Shown: piece after piece, positions 1 through 7,932 of the stretch
Numbering within the stretch: the stretch's first letter is position 1
How the letters are laid out: every line of letters begins with the position of its first letter
Assembly (NCBI RefSeq): GCF_014650995.1
Contig: NZ_BMWA01000010.1
Location: forward strand, 104,241-168,240
DNA: 64,000 nucleotides
From: Streptomyces viridiviolaceus
Lineage (GTDB): Bacteria > Actinomycetota > Actinomycetes > Streptomycetales > Streptomycetaceae
Direction: 5' to 3'
The notes under the pieces: model-generated
Told to the model about the DNA's origin: nothing
The model's database searches: none
What the model saw: the letters and a program-made list of their open reading frames with translations, nothing else
Program-made: the position numbers and the translations under genes

Positions 1-126
1 ACGTCGCACGTGGACGGACAGGGCAACAACCCGATCGGTGACGAGACCCGCAACGCCGCGCGGCACCAGGCCGAGCGCGTGGTCCAGATCGCCGGCGCGC
101 TGAAGGCGGGACTGGCAGCCGCCTGA
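1..126 (+). CDS. C-terminal end of a WrbA-like flavodoxin / NADPH-dependent FMN reductase (partial)
   Basis: Only the last 41 codons lie in the window; the 5' end is cut off by the left edge. The reading frame ends with the tract NPIGDETRNAARHQAERV followed by a short helix and TGA. That layout (Pro-x-x-Asp-Glu, then Ala-Arg-x-Gln and a basic helix) is how WrbA-type flavodoxin-like NAD(P)H:quinone oxidoreductases end. The role would be FMN-dependent quinone reduction in the cytoplasm. The assignment rests on this tail alone, so the subfamily is uncertain. Confidence 0.6.
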   Translation, partial: TSHVDGQGNNPIGDETRNAARHQAERVVQIAGALKAGLAAA

Positions 127-144
127 GCTTCCCACAGGGAGGGA

Positions 145-192
145 CGTCGCGTGTCCGGGAGGGAGATCGATCTCCCTCCCGGACACGCGACG
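145..192. terminator. Perfect 48-bp palindrome, probable terminator
   Basis: Two 24-base arms are exact reverse complements with no spacer; the centre is GATCGATC. It starts 18 bases after the stop of the flavodoxin gene. There is no T-tract, which is common for Streptomyces terminator hairpins. The next gene's promoter region starts about 30 bases further on, so it would insulate the two genes. A protein-binding site is the alternative. Confidence 0.6.
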
Positions 193-224
193 GCGCGTTC
201 ACGCCCGTGCGGCGGTTCCCCGCG

Positions 225-244
225 CAGTCGTGTGACGGATGCGG
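225..244 (+). promoter_or_regulatory. Shared 20-bp upstream motif, copy 1
   Basis: CAGTCGTGTGACGGATGCGG lies 78 bases before the ATG of the flavoprotein gene at 303. Near-identical 20-mers lie upstream of the DUF2630 gene (1786-1805) and the LuxR gene (9021-9040). In copies 1 and 3 a second block (CGAGGCTG) follows about 20 bases later. Its position suggests a promoter or regulator-binding element. Which protein reads it is unknown. Confidence 0.5.
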
Positions 245-302
245 CCGACGGACGGACGGCCGAGGCTGGAGAGGTACGGAATTCGTGGTGAAGGAGCGGG
301 AC

Positions 303-1691
303 ATGTCCCAGGCAGACACCGGCGTGGAAGACGTCGACCTCCTCGTCGTCGGAGGCGGCAAGGGCGGCAAGACACTCGCCATGGACATCGCCCGCGGCGG
401 TGGACGTGTGGCCATGGTGGAGCGCGGCATGATCGGCGGCACGTGCATCAACGTGGCGTGCATCCCGACCAAGACCCTGGTGACCAGCGCCAGGCTCCTC
501 GACAGCCTGAGCCGGGCGGAGCAGGTCGGTGTCCGTGCCGAAAAGCCCGTGGCCGACCTCACTCTCCTGCGTGAGCACAAGGAGGGCGTGGTGGCCGGCA
601 TGGTCGACCTCAACCACCGTCAGTTCCTCGACAGGGGTATGGACTTCATCCTGGGGACCGCCCGCTTCACCGGTGAACGCACCGTGCGGGTCGAACTGAA
701 CGACGGCGGTACCCGAGTCCTGCGCGGCAAGGACGTGGTGATCAACACCGGCACCGTGCCCGGGATCCCCGACATCCCCGGCATCACCGAGGTCGAGCCC
801 CTCACGAGCGAGACGCTGCTGCACCTGGACCGCATCGCCGAGCACCTGGTGGTGATCGGCGGCGGCTACGTCGGACTGGAGTTCGCCCAGATGTTCGCCA
901 CATTCGGGAGCCGGGTCACGGTGCTGCACCGCGGTGAGCGGGTGCTGCCCCGGGAGGACCCGGACGTCTCGGAGGCACTGACCGGGTTCCTCGCGGACGC
1001 CGGTGTGCGTCTCCACACGGGCGTCACCATCACCGAGGTCTCGCGCGGCCCGTCCGGAGTGACCGTGCGCCTGGGCGACGGAACGGAGGTGACCGGCACG
1101 GACGTGCTGGTGGCCGTCGGCCGGGAACCCGTCACGAAGAACCTGGACCTCGACGCGGCGGGCGTGCGGACGGACGACCGGGGCTTCGTGCGGGTCGACG
1201 ACCGGCTGGCGACATCGGCCCCGCGTACCTGGGCGGTGGGCGACGTCGCAGGAAGTCCCCAGTTCACGCACGTCTCGCTCGACGACTACCGCATCGTCAA
1301 GGCGAACATCGCCGGCGGCGACCGTCGGACGACGGGACGGTTGGTGCCCTGGAACCTGTTCACCACGCCCGAGCTGGCCAGGGTCGGCATGACCGAGACC
1401 GAGGCCCGGGCCGCGGGCCACGACGTGCGGATCGCTCGCATGCCGGTCGCGGCCATTCCGCGGGCCCGCACGCTGCGGGACACCCGGGGCGTCTGGAAGG
1501 CCGTCGTCGACCGGGAAAGCGACCGGATCCTCGGCGTGGCCCTGCTCGGCCCGGACGCCTCGGAGGTGCTGACCGTCGTGCAGACCGCCATGCTGACGGG
1601 CGCCCCGTACACGCTGCTCAGGGACTCGATCATCGCCCACCCGACCATGGCGGAGGGCCTGAACATGCTCTTCAACGCCTGGACCGACTGA
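303..1691 (+). CDS. FAD-dependent pyridine nucleotide-disulfide oxidoreductase (dihydrolipoyl dehydrogenase / mercuric reductase-like)
   Basis: A 462-aa cytoplasmic flavoprotein of the usual length for class I disulfide reductases. The start is ATG at 303, with AAGGAG at 291-296; upstream in-frame codons have no ribosome site. Visible parts in order: the FAD-binding Gly-rich loop (VVGGGKGGKTLA), the redox-active disulfide in GGTCINVACIPTK (two Cys spaced by four residues), the NAD(P)-binding loop GGGYVGLEFAQMF, the second FAD contact WAVGDVAGSPQFTH, and the C-terminal dimer domain with HPTMAEGL, whose His is the usual catalytic base. It is not next to 2-oxoacid dehydrogenase genes, so a lipoamide role is not supported; a quinone, thiol or stress reductase is more likely. 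The last 14 codons and stop are duplicated downstream (1651-1788), and its leader has a decayed second copy at 9021-9230. Confidence 0.85.
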   Translation: MSQADTGVEDVDLLVVGGGKGGKTLAMDIARGGGRVAMVERGMIGGTCINVACIPTKTLVTSARLLDSLSRAEQVGVRAEKPVADLTLLREHKEGVVAGMVDLNHRQFLDRGMDFILGTARFTGERTVRVELNDGGTRVLRGKDVVINTGTVPGIPDIPGITEVEPLTSETLLHLDRIAEHLVVIGGGYVGLEFAQMFATFGSRVTVLHRGERVLPREDPDVSEALTGFLADAGVRLHTGVTITEVSRGPSGVTVRLGDGTEVTGTDVLVAVGREPVTKNLDLDAAGVRTDDRGFVRVDDRLATSAPRTWAVGDVAGSPQFTHVSLDDYRIVKANIAGGDRRTTGRLVPWNLFTTPELARVGMTETEARAAGHDVRIARMPVAAIPRARTLRDTRGVWKAVVDRESDRILGVALLGPDASEVLTVVQTAMLTGAPYTLLRDSIIAHPTMAEGLNMLFNAWTD

Positions 1692-1788
1692 TCCTGCGCG
1701 TGCCGGTGCCGTGAAGCAGCGGAGGGCCTGAACATGCTCTTCAACGCCTGGACCGACTGATCCTGCGCGTGCCGGTGCCGTGGAGCAG
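1651..1788. repeat. 69-bp tandem direct duplication spanning a gene's 3' end
   Basis: Bases 1651-1719 and 1720-1788 are the same 69-mer with one mismatch (A at 1713, G at 1782). The unit holds the last 14 sense codons of the flavoprotein gene, its TGA and 28 bases of downstream sequence. The second copy of the coding part has no start and is not translated as such. The unit is a multiple of three but lies across the stop codon, so the protein is unchanged. The second copy abuts motif copy 2 at 1786. Confidence 0.95.
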
Positions 1789-1805
1789 TCGTCTGACCGA
1801 TGCGG
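1786..1805 (+). promoter_or_regulatory. Shared 20-bp upstream motif, copy 2
   Basis: CAGTCGTCTGACCGATGCGG differs from copy 1 at two positions. It lies 111 bases before the DUF2630 start at 1897 and begins within the last three bases of the 69-bp duplication. It suggests that this small gene and the flavoprotein gene respond to the same signal. Confidence 0.5.
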
Positions 1806-1896
1806 TTCCGCGGGCCGGTGCGGGAGAGTTTTCGTGGCGGGGCCGGCAGGCGTGCCGGAGCCGCCGAGACATGCCACGTCGTCCAGGGAGCGAACC

Positions 1897-2160
1897 ATGT
1901 CGGGAGCCGAAGCCGAGGCCGAGAAGCAGATACTCGGCCGCATCACCGAAATGATCAGCCAGGAGAGGGATTTGCGTGACCGCCTGGCGCAGCACGCCAT
2001 CGACCGGTCGACCGAGCACGAGCGTCTGAACCGGCTGGAGACCGAACTCGACCAGTGCTGGGACCTGCTGCGGCAGCGGCGGGCCCTGATCACGGCAGGG
2101 CAGGATCCGGAAGAGGCACATGTGCGTCCGGCCTCGCAGGTGGAGCACTACCTCTCCTGA
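1897..2160 (+). CDS. DUF2630 family protein
   Basis: A small 87-aa protein, mostly helical and strongly charged. The start is ATG at 1897, with CAGGGAG at 1884-1890; an upstream in-frame ATG at 1780 lacks a ribosome site and runs through low-quality sequence. The segment LDQCWDLLRQRRA, followed by DPEEAHVRPASQVEHYL, is the signature ending of the actinobacterial DUF2630 family. No biochemical function is established for the family. Its predicted pair of antiparallel helices suggests a small dimeric or partner-binding protein. It sits alone between the flavoprotein gene and a terminator and carries the same upstream 20-mer as two neighbours, so a stress role is an inference. Confidence 0.85.
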   Translation: MSGAEAEAEKQILGRITEMISQERDLRDRLAQHAIDRSTEHERLNRLETELDQCWDLLRQRRALITAGQDPEEAHVRPASQVEHYLS

Positions 2161-2207
2161 ACCGACGGCCGCACTCCGGTGTCGACAGCGACCGGACGAA
2201 TCGGAGA

Positions 2208-2242
2208 AGAGGGCGACACCCGGTGGTGGGGTGTCGCCCTCT
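2208..2242. terminator. Bidirectional terminator hairpin
   Basis: A 13-bp stem (GAGGGCGACACCC / GGGTGTCGCCCTC) encloses a 7-base loop. A pyrimidine-rich TCTCTCT follows on the + strand. It sits between convergent genes, the DUF2630 gene ending at 2160 and the monooxygenase ending at 2331, and can serve both. Confidence 0.85.
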
Positions 2243-2330
2243 CTCTGTGCTTCCACCGGCTGAACGATCTGGATGCCGGGAGCGGGCGAACACCCCCTGG
2301 CCCGCCCGTTCACGTCGTCTGCACCACCCG

Positions 2331-3434
2331 TCAGGGCAGGTCGAGCAGGGGAGCGTGATTGGCCTTGAACATGCGCTCCCCGGTCTTGCGGAGAGTGAAG
2401 TTGCGCAGCGGCGTGGGAAGATTGCGGGCCCTGTCGCGGCGGTGATTCTGGGACACGACCCAGGCGACCCGACCGGCGCGTCGAGACTGGAAGGCGGCGA
2501 GGGCGGCGGTGACGTCAGGCGCTGTTCCGAGGGCGTCGGCGAGGACCACGGCGTCCTCGAGGGCCATGGCGCCGCCCTGGGCCATGCTCGGAGAGAAGGC
2601 ATGGGCGGCGTCACCGACGAGGGCCACGCCCGGGCGCGTCCATACCGTGTTCACGCTCTCGTGCAGTGCGGCGAAGTGCGCATCCGCGCCCTGTTCCAGC
2701 AGGCGCGGGACAGGGCCGCCGAAGTCCGCGAAGAGCGTGCGCCAGTCGCCGGCCGGAGCGGTGGGAACGCGGCTGTTGATGTCGGCATAGCAGTAGACGC
2801 GGCCGACGCCGAGCCGAACGGTCAGGAATGTCCGGCCCTTGGTGCCCAGGCGCGCGGTCCAGTCGGTGATGCCGGGCGCGGTGTCGTCGGCGATGAACCG
2901 CCAGCACAGCTGGCCCAGGAAGCGCGGCTCCGGGCCGCCGAACAGGCAGCGTCGCACGGCGGAGTTGATACCGTCCGCACCCACCACCAGGTCGTACGTT
3001 TCTGTGGCGCCGTCCGCGAAGGTCACGGTCGTGTCCTGGGCCACCTCGGTCACCGCGGTGTCGTAACGGACGACTGTGGCATCGACGGCTGTACGCAGCA
3101 CCTCGTGCAGTTCGCCCCGGGTGATCGCCAGGCAGGGGCCGACATCACCCCAGATCCGCTCCACATCGAATTCGGCGAGCGGGCGCGCGCGGTGGTCGTG
3201 GAGCCGCTGCCGTGTCACGGGCTCCGCGAGCTTGGCCACAGCATCCCCCACACCGATGCTCCGGAGCGCGCGGACGGCATTCGCCGGAAGGTAGAGGCCG
3301 GCTCCCAGGGTGGCCTGCTCATCCTCGGCACGGCGCTCGACGACGTCCACCGGGAGCTCTCGGTCCATCAGAGCCTTGGCCAGTGCCAGACCGGATATGC
3401 CGGCTCCGACGATCAAAGTACGAGGCCTGTTCAC
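2331..3434 (-). CDS. FAD-dependent monooxygenase (aromatic hydroxylase family)
   Basis: A 367-aa group A flavoprotein monooxygenase. The start is taken as GTG at 3434 because AAAGGA precedes it by 8 bases and the FAD-binding strand follows at once (IVGAGISGLALAKAL, near residue 5); a longer in-frame reading has no ribosome site. The NAD(P)H/FAD motif appears as LVVGADGINSAVRR near residue 150, and the second FAD contact as GDAAHAFSPSMAQGGAM near residue 285. Together these define the PHBH-like fold used for NAD(P)H- and O2-dependent hydroxylation of aromatic or polyketide substrates. The substrate cannot be read from sequence. It stands alone on this strand, converging on the DUF2630 gene. 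Confidence 0.85.
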   Translation of the reverse strand: MNRPRTLIVGAGISGLALAKALMDRELPVDVVERRAEDEQATLGAGLYLPANAVRALRSIGVGDAVAKLAEPVTRQRLHDHRARPLAEFDVERIWGDVGPCLAITRGELHEVLRTAVDATVVRYDTAVTEVAQDTTVTFADGATETYDLVVGADGINSAVRRCLFGGPEPRFLGQLCWRFIADDTAPGITDWTARLGTKGRTFLTVRLGVGRVYCYADINSRVPTAPAGDWRTLFADFGGPVPRLLEQGADAHFAALHESVNTVWTRPGVALVGDAAHAFSPSMAQGGAMALEDAVVLADALGTAPDVTAALAAFQSRRAGRVAWVVSQNHRRDRARNLPTPLRNFTLRKTGERMFKANHAPLLDLP

Positions 3435-3593
3435 AGCGGGATTCCTTTCCACAGGGAGGTGCAGGCGGCCGGAGCGCGTCGGCCGAGGGCCCGCCCCGTT
3501 CCGGCCGTGACAGGTGCGATGGCTCCGCGCGGTTTCACAACGTCGAAACCTGGAAGGGAAGCCGAGATGCCGATGGATTGATGAGCACACGGC

Positions 3594-4109
3594 CTACAAG
3601 GTGTCGACCACCCGCAGCGTCGCCATGTCACTGCCGTCGAACACCCAGTCCGGACGGCGCGGAGGCGCCTTGAGCCGTCCCATCACGTCCGCGGGGAAGC
3701 CGTCGAGAACGGACCGGGGCGGGAACACACAGCCCCACGTCACCCGGGCACCCGCACTGACGAAACTGTCGGCACCGATGCGACTGCGGGTGTCGACGAG
3801 GGCGCCCGCCTCCACCACGGTGCCGCGCTCGATGTGACAGCCGTTGAGGACCGCACCCGGTCCGATCACCACATCGTCCTCGATGACCAGTTCGCTGCCC
3901 GCCGCGGCATGCAGCACCGCGTTCACCGAGACGACGACTCCTCCACCGATGCGGACCCCGTTCTGCCGGTTTCCGACGGCCCGGGCTCCGGCACCGATGA
4001 CCGTCCCCTCACCGACGACCACGTCACCGATCAGTTCCGCGCTCGGGAAGAGAAGAGCCGAGGGCGCCACCCGCGGGGAGGCGCCTCGGTGTGCGTAGAG
4101 CTGACCCAT
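3594..4109 (-). CDS. Left-handed beta-helix (hexapeptide repeat) protein, gamma-carbonic-anhydrase-like
   Basis: A 171-aa protein made of imperfect hexapeptide repeats (for example VVGEGTVIGAGARAVG and IEDDVVIGPGAVLNGC), which fold as a left-handed beta-helix, usually trimeric. The order of turns matches gamma-carbonic anhydrase-like proteins. Of the three zinc-binding His of that family, only the first (AVLHAA) is clear; the other two positions read IGPGAVLNG where active members have a GHGAVLHG-type motif. A carbonic anhydrase reaction is therefore unlikely, and an acetyltransferase-like or structural role is an alternative. The start ATG at 4109 has a modest GGGAG upstream. It lies 159 bases downstream of the monooxygenase start on the same strand. 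Confidence 0.75.
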   Translation of the reverse strand: MGQLYAHRGASPRVAPSALLFPSAELIGDVVVGEGTVIGAGARAVGNRQNGVRIGGGVVVSVNAVLHAAAGSELVIEDDVVIGPGAVLNGCHIERGTVVEAGALVDTRSRIGADSFVSAGARVTWGCVFPPRSVLDGFPADVMGRLKAPPRRPDWVFDGSDMATLRVVDTL

Positions 4110-4266
4110 CGTGAGGTGCTCCCGGGAAGCGACGGCCGGATGCCAGGCATCGTAGGCGGTTCGTGCGTCGGACGAGCCCGACGGAGGCGAGAACCTGTGC
4201 GGACAGGCGGGATACGTGTCCTAACGGGCACTCCGGCAGGCGGTGGACGGTGCGGTGCACGACGGC

Positions 4267-4298
4267 GGATGCCCCGCAGCGCACGCTGCGGGGCATCC
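4267..4298 (-). terminator. Terminator hairpin downstream of the alpha/beta hydrolase gene
   Basis: A perfect 15-bp stem, GGATGCCCCGCAGCG and its complement, closes on a two-base loop. It begins 38 bases beyond the hydrolase stop on the minus strand and precedes the hexapeptide-repeat gene. No T-tract follows. Confidence 0.8.
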
Positions 4299-4335
4299 TG
4301 TGTGACACGTCCCTGCCGCTGATCTCACGGTGAGG

Positions 4336-5175
4336 TCAGCGGGTGGCCTTGTCGGCCTTCTCGATGAGGTTCGTCACCGCACCGGGTGCGTTCAGCATCA
4401 CGTTGTGCGACCCGTCGACCTCCACGGTCTTCGCACCGGCGCGCTGGGCCATGAAGCGCTCCAGGTCGGCACCGATGGCGTGGTCCTGGCGGGCCACCAG
4501 GTACCAGGACGGCAGCTTCTTCCACGCCGGGTCCTTGGTCTCGCCGTTCAGGGCGGCGGCCGAGACCGGGCGCTGGGCCACCGCCAGCGACGCGGCGGTG
4601 GCGCGGGAGACCGTGTTGCTGAGGAAGGTGTCGCGGTACTTCGCCGGGTCGATCGTCAGCTCCACCCCGGTGGACCCGTCGGGGGCGGGGTAGGTGCTCG
4701 GCACCACGGGCAGCGGGGCGGTGGGGTGCTCCATCGGGTGCTCGGACAGCTTCGCGACGGTCTCCCCGGCGTCCGGGGCGTACGCGGCGATGTACACCAG
4801 GGCCTTGACGTCCGGGTCACTGGCCGCGGCGTTCGTGATGACGGCGCCACCGTAGGAGTGGCCGACCAGAATGATGGGCCCTTCGGTCTGGGCCAGGACG
4901 CTGGAGATGTAGGCGGCGTCACCGGGCAGGTCCCGCAGCGGGTTGGCCGGAGCCTTCACCGGGTACCCGTCGGCCTGGAGGCGCTTGACGACACCGTTCC
5001 AGCTGGAGGCGTCGGCGAAGGCGCCGTGGACCAGGACGACGGTGGGCTTCGGAGCCGACGTCCCGTGGGACTGGCTGGGCTCGGCACTCGCCAGCGGGGT
5101 GAACAGGGCGCCGCCGGCGAGACCGGCGGCCGCGAGGGTGGCCAGCGAGGCGGTGATGACTCGGCGAGAAGGCAC
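4336..5175 (-). CDS. Secreted alpha/beta hydrolase
   Basis: A protein of about 279 aa with an N-terminal signal peptide: Arg-Arg near residue 4, a hydrophobic Ala/Leu stretch, then a likely cut after ASA near residue 30. GTG at 5175 is chosen as start because GGAG lies 8 bases upstream; ATG at 5187 would add four residues. The catalytic set is visible: oxyanion HG in VLVHGAFADA, nucleophile Ser in GHSYGG, acid Asp in ARQDHAIG and base His in DGSHNVM. The family covers esterases and lactonases; the substrate is unknown. It lies 214 bases downstream of the AhpD-LuxR regulator on the same strand, which makes joint control possible but not shown. Confidence 0.85.
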   Translation of the reverse strand: MPSRRVITASLATLAAAGLAGGALFTPLASAEPSQSHGTSAPKPTVVLVHGAFADASSWNGVVKRLQADGYPVKAPANPLRDLPGDAAYISSVLAQTEGPIILVGHSYGGAVITNAAASDPDVKALVYIAAYAPDAGETVAKLSEHPMEHPTAPLPVVPSTYPAPDGSTGVELTIDPAKYRDTFLSNTVSRATAASLAVAQRPVSAAALNGETKDPAWKKLPSWYLVARQDHAIGADLERFMAQRAGAKTVEVDGSHNVMLNAPGAVTNLIEKADKATR

Positions 5176-5389
5176 GACAATCTCCAAGTGAGGTAAGGCG
5201 CAGGGACGGTGCCGTGGTGCGGCAGGCGTTCGTCACTGGCCGGTGATGGACCACCGCGGCCGGCTTTCGTACCGCCCGCGGCTTCCTTCTCAGAGTGCTC
5301 CGGGCGGACACCCTTCGGCTTCTGTTGTTTGACTGCTTCCACCCTCACCCGACGCTCTACGTCGTTCCCGGGCAGTGGGGCCGATGTGT

Positions 5390-6367
5390 CTACGGCCGCA
5401 GCACCGAGGGAAGCTGCCGGCGCGACTGCACCCCCACCTTGAGGAAGACCCGCGACAGATGACTGGCGACCGTGCGGTGCGTCAGACCGAGTTGCCAGCC
5501 GATCCGCTGGTTCGTCAGTCCTGCGGCGGCCAGCCGGGCCACCTCCGCCTCGCGAGGAGTGAGGCTGAACCGTTCCGCCCACGCCGGGTGACCGGACGCC
5601 GTGGTCTCGCCGGCGGCCAGCAGCTCCGACGCGGCACGCTGCGCCCAGGCGTCGGCTCCCAGGGCGCAGAACGAGTCGTGCGCCTGCTGGAGATGGGTAC
5701 GGGCCTCCAGCACACGCCGTTGCCGGCGCAGCCACTCACCGAAGGCCAGATGAGTGCGCGCCCGCTCGTAGCGCATCGGTGCGCCGGCCGGTGCCAGCGC
5801 CGTGGTGAAGTGCCGCTCGGCCGCCTCACCGTCGCTCAGCATCGCGTACGAGCGCGCCACCAGATGCTGCAGCAGCGCCGATCCGGTGTGCCGGCCCACG
5901 CGCTCGACCCGTTCCACACCGGCCCTGACCTCGTCCCCTCGGCCGGAGGCCACGGCCGCGGCCACAAGGTCCCCCACTGCCCAGCCGGCGACGATGGGGT
6001 CCCAGGCGTCCCCGTCCGTCCTCGACAGCAGGGACAGCTCCTCGAAAGCCTCTTCCGGACGACCGTGGGTGAGGGACATGAGACCACGGGACCAGCGGGT
6101 CCGGGCCCAGGCAGCCAGGACGCCCAGCCGCTGGGTGGTCTCGCCCGCTCGCAGGGCGGCGCGGGTGTGCAGGTTGAGGCAGTAGGCGCAGGCGTTGAGC
6201 TGGGACACGCGCAGGTTGACCAGTTCCACGAGCGTCCGGTCGAGCCCGGCAGCGGCCGCCGCGTCCTTCGCGGCCTGCGCTGTCGAGGCGAGCGCGCGGT
6301 AGGCGTCGGGGTGCTGCTTGTCGATGAAGACCCGGTTGCCGGGTCTCACCGCCGCCGTCTCCGGCAT
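5390..6367 (-). CDS. AhpD-like domain fused to LuxR-type regulator
   Basis: A 325-aa single reading frame with two parts. Residues about 15-88 match the carboxymuconolactone decarboxylase/AhpD core, with Glu48 and the redox set Cys60-x-x-Cys63 and His67 (LNACAYCLNLH), so the peroxidase-type active site is kept. From about residue 90 it changes abruptly into the helical, TPR-like C-terminal part of large LuxR (LAL) regulators, and residues about 268-322 form the LuxR helix-turn-helix (LTPREAEVARLAAAG). The other half of each parent protein is missing. A redox-responsive transcription factor is a reasonable inference. It is divergent from the pirin-GNAT pair across 95 bases and so may control that pair and itself. 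Confidence 0.8.
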   Translation of the reverse strand: MPETAAVRPGNRVFIDKQHPDAYRALASTAQAAKDAAAAAGLDRTLVELVNLRVSQLNACAYCLNLHTRAALRAGETTQRLGVLAAWARTRWSRGLMSLTHGRPEEAFEELSLLSRTDGDAWDPIVAGWAVGDLVAAAVASGRGDEVRAGVERVERVGRHTGSALLQHLVARSYAMLSDGEAAERHFTTALAPAGAPMRYERARTHLAFGEWLRRQRRVLEARTHLQQAHDSFCALGADAWAQRAASELLAAGETTASGHPAWAERFSLTPREAEVARLAAAGLTNQRIGWQLGLTHRTVASHLSRVFLKVGVQSRRQLPSVLRP

Positions 6368-6462
6368 GTCGTCTCCTTCATCGAGCGATCATTCGCCGCC
6401 CGCCCTATCATCGACGCATAATTGTTGAAACTCAAACATTCTTTGGTGAGAGGGCTGGAAGC
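6368..6462. promoter_or_regulatory. Divergent promoter region with a TTGA-N3-TCAA repeat
   Basis: The 95 bases between the AhpD-LuxR gene and pirin are unusually AT-rich in the middle (ATAATTGTTGAAACTC). TTGA-AAC-TCAA at 6425-6435 is an inverted repeat suited to a dimeric regulator. It is the obvious site for the adjacent regulator to bind. Confidence 0.4.
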
Positions 6463-7458
6463 GTGAGCAACACCGAAACACAGCCTGCCGAGCTGAGATG
6501 CGGCGGACCGGCCGGCGACGGGGCGTCCCCGGCCGTCGAGGTCCTCACCGCCCGGCAGGTCCCGCTCGGCGGCCCTCGGGCCATGCCGGTGCGGCGGACC
6601 CTGCCCCAGCGCGCCCGCACACTGATCGGAGCCTGGTGCTTCGCCGACCACTACGGCCCCGACGGCGTCTCCGCGACGGGCGGAATGGACGTCGCACCGC
6701 ACCCGCACACAGGTCTGCAGACGGTCAGCTGGCTGTTCAGCGGGGAGATCGAACACCGCGACAGCCTCGGCAGTCACGCCTTTGTCAGGCCTGGTGAACT
6801 CAACCTCATGACGGGCGGGTTCGGGATCAGCCACACGGAGGTGTCCACCTCGCGAACGACGATTCTGCACGGCGTCCAGTTGTGGGTGGCACTGCCCGAC
6901 GAACACCGCGACGCCGCCAGGGACTTCCAGCACTACGTACCCGACCCGGTGCGGCTCGATGGCGGCACCGCCCGTGTCTTCCTCGGCACGCTCGCCGGCG
7001 ACACCTCCCCGGTGCACACCTTCACGCCCCTCCTCGGTGCGGAACTGTCCGTGGAGCCGGGCGCCACGGTGACGCTCGGCGTCGACCCGGAGTTCGAGCA
7101 CGGCCTCCTGGTGGACGCCGGTGACGTCCTCCTGAACGGCACGGCCCTGAAGCCGGCCGAACTCGGCTACGCCGCCCCCGGATGCGCCGAGCTCACCGTC
7201 GCCAACGAGGGACCCGGCACCGCACGGCTGGTACTGCTGGGCGGGCCCCCCTTCGGCGAGGAGATCGTCATGTGGTGGAACTTCATCGGCCGCACCCACG
7301 ACGACATCGTCCGGGCCCGCGAGGCCTGGGAGAACGCCTCCGACCGCTTCGGCCGGGTCCAGGGATATCCCGGAGACCGCCTTCCCGCCCCAGCACTCCC
7401 CAACGCCACCCTCACCCCGCGCAGGAACCCTGCCCCCGCCACGAAGGACGCACGATGA
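6463..7458 (+). CDS. Pirin family protein
   Basis: A 331-aa bicupin. The N-terminal cupin has the pirin core FADHYGP then HPHTGLQTVSWLFSGEIEH, which supplies the His and Glu iron ligands. The second cupin spans roughly residues 185-280 and ends with PFGEEIVMWWNFIGRT, a segment conserved in the family. Known members are iron-dependent quercetinases or redox-sensitive partners of other proteins. The start is GTG at 6463 after a purine-rich GGAAG. The gene overlaps the GNAT gene by four bases (ATGA), so the two are translated together, and it is divergent from the AhpD-LuxR regulator. Confidence 0.9.
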   Translation: MSNTETQPAELRCGGPAGDGASPAVEVLTARQVPLGGPRAMPVRRTLPQRARTLIGAWCFADHYGPDGVSATGGMDVAPHPHTGLQTVSWLFSGEIEHRDSLGSHAFVRPGELNLMTGGFGISHTEVSTSRTTILHGVQLWVALPDEHRDAARDFQHYVPDPVRLDGGTARVFLGTLAGDTSPVHTFTPLLGAELSVEPGATVTLGVDPEFEHGLLVDAGDVLLNGTALKPAELGYAAPGCAELTVANEGPGTARLVLLGGPPFGEEIVMWWNFIGRTHDDIVRAREAWENASDRFGRVQGYPGDRLPAPALPNATLTPRRNPAPATKDAR

Positions 7459-7802
7459 CAGAGCAGGCACCCTCCACCGTCCCCACTGTCCGCCACGTGC
7501 CGGACCGGTTCCGCTACGAGATAGAGGTCGACGGCCGGACCGCCGGTTTCACGGCCTACCGGGACCGCGGGGAACAGCAGCGGGTCTTCTACCACACCAA
7601 GGTCTACGAGGCGTTCGCCGGCCGGGGACTGGCGTCCCGACTCGTCCGCGAGGCCCTCGGCGACGTGCGGGCGACGGGCAGGCGAGTCGTTCCCGTCTGC
7701 CCGTACGTCAAGGCGTTCCTCGAGAAGCACGAGGAGTTCGCGGACATCGCCGACCCCGTGACACCGGATGTGGTGCGGTGGATCGAGGCGGAGCTGAGGT
7801 GA
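7455..7802 (+). CDS. GNAT family N-acetyltransferase (small YjdJ-like)
   Basis: A 115-aa single-domain protein starting at ATG 7455, inside the pirin stop. It shows the compact GNAT variant in which a beta-hairpin (YEIEVDGRTAGF) is followed by VFYHTKVYEAFAGRGLASRL, the acetyl-CoA pyrophosphate loop, and then VVPVCPYVKAFL. The family transfers acetyl from acetyl-CoA to small amines or is catalytically weak; no substrate can be named. Translational coupling to pirin suggests that the pair acts together under control of the divergent AhpD-LuxR protein. Confidence 0.9.
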   Translation: MTEQAPSTVPTVRHVPDRFRYEIEVDGRTAGFTAYRDRGEQQRVFYHTKVYEAFAGRGLASRLVREALGDVRATGRRVVPVCPYVKAFLEKHEEFADIADPVTPDVVRWIEAELR

Positions 7803-7932
7803 CGCACCGCCCGAGGAGGGTCGGGTGACCGAGCGCAGTCGCCGCTCGGCGGTGTGCCAGGAGGCGTACCGCCGGACAGCGTCGCGTCCACCGGGAGAGG
7901 AGCCGAACCGGGCCCGTCCCTGACGATCCGGA

